From Caulobacter sp. B11 (GTDB taxonomy: Bacteria; Pseudomonadota; Alphaproteobacteria; Caulobacterales; Caulobacteraceae), in NCBI RefSeq assembly GCF_002737765.1, contig NZ_PEGG01000123.1, positions 1-8,353 of the forward strand: a stretch of DNA of 8,353 nucleotides, in the 5' to 3' direction. Below are positions 6,982 to 8,353 of the stretch, one piece after another. Numbering within the stretch: the first letter of the stretch is position 1; every line of letters begins with the position of its first letter. Both the position numbers and the translations under genes were made by a program. Under the pieces are notes generated by a model, which saw only the letters and a list, made by a program, of their open reading frames with translations, was not told the DNA's origin and did no database searches.

Positions 6982-7326
6982 TCAGCCGGCGATGGCGGCC
7001 GCGTCGCGCTCACCGGTGCGGATCCGCAGCGCCTGTTCCAGGTCCATGACGAACACCTTGCCATCGCCGATCTTGCCGGTATTGGCGGTGCGTTGCAGGG
7101 CCTCGACCACCGACTCGACCACGTCGGACGGCACCGCGATCTCCAGCTTGACCTTGGGCAGCAGCTTCACCTCGTATTCGGCGCCGCGATAAACCTCGGT
7201 CTTGCCCTTTTGCCGGCCATAGCCGCGCACCTCGGTGACCGTCAGGCCCGAGGCGCCAGCCTCGGTGACCGCCTCAAGCACCACGTCGAGACGGCTGGGC
7301 TTGATGATGGCGACGATCATTTTCAT
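6982..7326 (-). CDS. P-II family nitrogen regulatory protein
   Basis: P-II proteins are trimeric cytosolic sensors of 2-oxoglutarate, ATP/ADP and, by uridylylation, of glutamine; they control glutamine synthetase, NtrB or the AmtB channel. The 114-residue product has the family length. It shows MKMIVAIIKP at the N-terminus, GYGRQKGKTEVYRGAEYEVK (35-54) forming the T-loop with Tyr51 in the uridylylation position, and the C-terminal signature TGKIGDGKVFV (83-93) followed by RIRTGE. It departs from the common IIKPFKLD with IIKPSRLD (7-14). Neither glnA nor amtB is adjacent, so I do not choose between GlnB and GlnK. The start is supported by GGGAG (7338-7334, coding strand), 7 nt upstream, and by the ATGA overlap with the methyltransferase stop. 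It is probably co-transcribed with that gene. Confidence 0.95.
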   Translation of the reverse strand: MKMIVAIIKPSRLDVVLEAVTEAGASGLTVTEVRGYGRQKGKTEVYRGAEYEVKLLPKVKLEIAVPSDVVESVVEALQRTANTGKIGDGKVFVMDLEQALRIRTGERDAAAIAG

Positions 7327-8159
7327 GGGTGAGCTCCCGCTGACGACGGCTTTGACTCGCCTAGGCTAGGCCCGCGCGGCGCGGGCTCCAAGAGCGAACG
7401 GTCATTTCCTGGCGCGGGCGCCTTGCGAACAGGCGCCGCGCCGCCCTGGACGGGCAGCAGGACGCCCGGCGCGAACACCCGGACCCGCGCCCGGCTGCCG
7501 CGCGGCTTGACGGCGAAGGTCTGCTTGACGGCCTCCATCAGGATCAGACCGGCGAAACGCGGCCAAAGCCGGGCCCCGACCTGCTCGAAACCCTCGGCCC
7601 AGCGCGCCGCCACGGTCATGGGCGGGACATACAGGGCGCGAGTCCAGCCGGCGGGCTCCAGATCGGCGTCGCGCAAAAGGACTTCGAGTTGGCTGCGCGT
7701 GAAAGGTCGACCGTGACCAAACGGTGTCGCCTCGGCGCCGGCCCACAGGCCGTCACGCGACGCGACCGCCACGATCAGCCGGCCCGAGGGCGCCATCACC
7801 CGCCAGATTTCGCGCAGGACCGCGCCGGGGTCGTCGGCTTCCTCCAGAGCATGTACGGCCAAGATCCGGTCGAACATCGCGTTGGGGAACGGCAGACTGG
7901 TCTCCTCCACCAGGGCGGCCTGGTTGCGCTGGCCAGTCGGCCAGACCTCGACGCCCTGCTGGGCGGGCATGGCCGCCACCACCCGGCGGGCGCTGACCCG
8001 CGCCGCATCAAGAAAGGGCGTGGGATAGCCCAGACCCAGGACGTCGAGCCCACGGGCGTCGCCCCAGGCCTCGACGACCTTGCGTCCCAGCATTTCGCGC
8101 GCCGCCCCGCCGAGCGGCGTGGCATAAAAGGCCCTGAGGTCGAGCACGTCGCGGCGCAT
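7323..8159 (-). CDS. Class I SAM-dependent methyltransferase (Methyltransf_11-like), alphaproteobacterial gloB-neighbour type
   Basis: A 278-residue cytosolic protein with a Rossmann methyltransferase layout. GLDVLGLGYPTPFL (37-50) occupies motif I in a degenerate form. SLPFPNAMFDRILAVHALEEADDP (88-111) covers the motif II/III area typical of Methyltransf_11, LREIWRVMAPSGRLIVAV (115-132) is the post-motif strand, and GHGRPFTRSQLEVLLRDADL (148-167) follows. From memory, this family commonly stands divergent to gloB in alphaproteobacteria, as here; its substrate is not known. The last 40 residues (from about 238) are Pro/Ala/Ser-rich and probably disordered, and the DNA there carries two palindromes just upstream of the P-II gene. 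The start at 8159 has GGGAG at 8169-8165 (coding strand), 5 nt upstream. Its TGA overlaps the P-II ATG. Confidence 0.88.
   Translation of the reverse strand: MRRDVLDLRAFYATPLGGAAREMLGRKVVEAWGDARGLDVLGLGYPTPFLDAARVSARRVVAAMPAQQGVEVWPTGQRNQAALVEETSLPFPNAMFDRILAVHALEEADDPGAVLREIWRVMAPSGRLIVAVASRDGLWAGAEATPFGHGRPFTRSQLEVLLRDADLEPAGWTRALYVPPMTVAARWAEGFEQVGARLWPRFAGLILMEAVKQTFAVKPRGSRARVRVFAPGVLLPVQGGAAPVRKAPAPGNDRSLLEPAPRGPSLGESKPSSAGAHP
7359..7386. repeat. Two adjoining perfect inverted repeats upstream of the P-II gene
   Basis: Positions 7359-7371 (gcctaggctaggc) form a palindrome of 6-bp arms around one base and contain two CTAG tetramers. Positions 7370-7386 (gcccgcgcggcgcgggc) form 7-bp arms around CGG. 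Both lie inside the 3' coding end of the methyltransferase gene, 33-60 nt upstream of the P-II ATG. They could be an operator and an RNA hairpin for P-II expression, or chance products of GC-rich DNA. Confidence 0.45.
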
Positions 8160-8185
8160 TGAGTCTCCCGGCTGTCGGCCTCATC

Positions 8186-8214
8186 TATGTAGGCGGGCGC
8201 GAGCGCCGCGTCAC
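8186..8214 (-). promoter_or_regulatory. Candidate promoter of the methyltransferase/P-II operon
   Basis: On the minus strand, GTGACG (8214-8209) and TACATA (8191-8186) are spaced by 17 nt and resemble a housekeeping -35/-10 pair. This is the most AT-rich patch in the 86-bp divergent gap. Transcription would begin near 8179, leaving a roughly 20-nt leader that includes the GGGAG ribosome site. The match was made by eye only. Confidence 0.35.
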
Positions 8215-8228
8215 GTCCAGCACGTCCA
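8212..8228 (+). repeat. Short direct repeat upstream of gloB
   Basis: The octamer cacgtcca occurs at 8212-8219 and again at 8221-8228, one base apart, between the divergent methyltransferase and gloB starts. It overlaps the edge of the candidate -35 box of the minus-strand promoter. It may be a regulator half-site pair or chance. Confidence 0.3.
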
Positions 8229-8245
8229 CCCAGAGCCGAGGCCCC

Positions 8246-8353
8246 ATGCCGCTGACCGTCCACCAGTTTCCCTGCCTGTCGGATAATTACGGCTTTCTCG
8301 TGCGCGACGACGCCACGGGCCAGGTCGCCACCATCGACACGCCTGACGCGACG
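8246..8353 (+). CDS. gloB: Hydroxyacylglutathione hydrolase (glyoxalase II), 5' part only
   Basis: Glyoxalase II hydrolyses S-lactoylglutathione to lactate and glutathione, the second step of methylglyoxal detoxification in the cytoplasm. Only the first 36 codons are in the window, so the metal-binding THxHxDH motif lies beyond the edge. The N-terminus MPLTVHQFPCLSDNYGFLVR, followed by an Asp/Thr-rich turn and VATIDTPDA, is the family's first beta strands, with the DNYGFL signature at residues 13-18. A GAGG at 8238-8241 precedes the ATG by 4 nt. The gene is divergent from the methyltransferase, a neighbour arrangement I recall from other alphaproteobacteria. Confidence is high because the N-terminal signature is specific, although the catalytic part is not seen. 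Confidence 0.9.
   Translation, partial: MPLTVHQFPCLSDNYGFLVRDDATGQVATIDTPDAT

Noticed and set aside
1..8353. Mobile element, CRISPR, tRNA/rRNA or defence system
   Set aside because: No transposase, integrase, repeat-spacer pattern, cloverleaf or defence-family protein was seen. All intact genes have the same GC-rich codon style.

Overview
The window is a GC-rich, gene-dense chromosomal segment. Protein similarities recalled from memory (MetX/MetW, class 2 PyrD, the methyltransferase divergent to gloB) point to an alphaproteobacterium, probably Caulobacterales (Caulobacter/Phenylobacterium-like). That assignment is an inference, since no rRNA or marker search was possible. I see no mobile element, CRISPR array, tRNA or rRNA gene, and the content is mostly housekeeping.

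Layout. (1) Positions 57-2692, minus strand, hold a four-gene operon read in the order sixA-like phosphatase, DUF952 protein, pyrD, and a TVP38/VTT membrane protein. Each junction is a 4-nt ATGA stop/start overlap. (2) A 77-bp divergent gap leads to the plus-strand methionine operon metX, metW and an endonuclease/exonuclease/phosphatase (EEP) family hydrolase (2770-5382), again joined by 4-nt overlaps (GTGA, ATGA). (3) A minus-strand phospholipase D family gene (5318-6829) converges on the EEP gene, and their 3' ends overlap by 65 nt. (4) On the minus strand, a class I methyltransferase gene (7323-8159) overlaps a P-II signalling protein gene (6982-7326) by ATGA. (5) Divergent from the methyltransferase, the first 36 codons of gloB run off the right edge.

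Two genes are broken as the sequence reads: the VTT gene (near 717-730) and metW (near 4176-4177). Each would be restored by one extra base, and in both cases adding one G (coding strand) to a G run is enough. The restored products start and stop exactly at the 4-nt overlaps with their neighbours. This fits base-calling or assembly deletions at least as well as real gene loss, so both are described as full-length genes with a frame lesion.

How the genes fit together: metX and metW act in methionine synthesis, pyrD in pyrimidine synthesis, P-II in nitrogen signalling, and gloB in methylglyoxal detoxification. The EEP, PLD and VTT proteins belong to families that recur together in membrane-lipid contexts. 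The DUF952 protein inside the pyrD operon and the orphan P-II gene behind a methyltransferase are the least explained parts. I did not find a convincing new multi-gene system.
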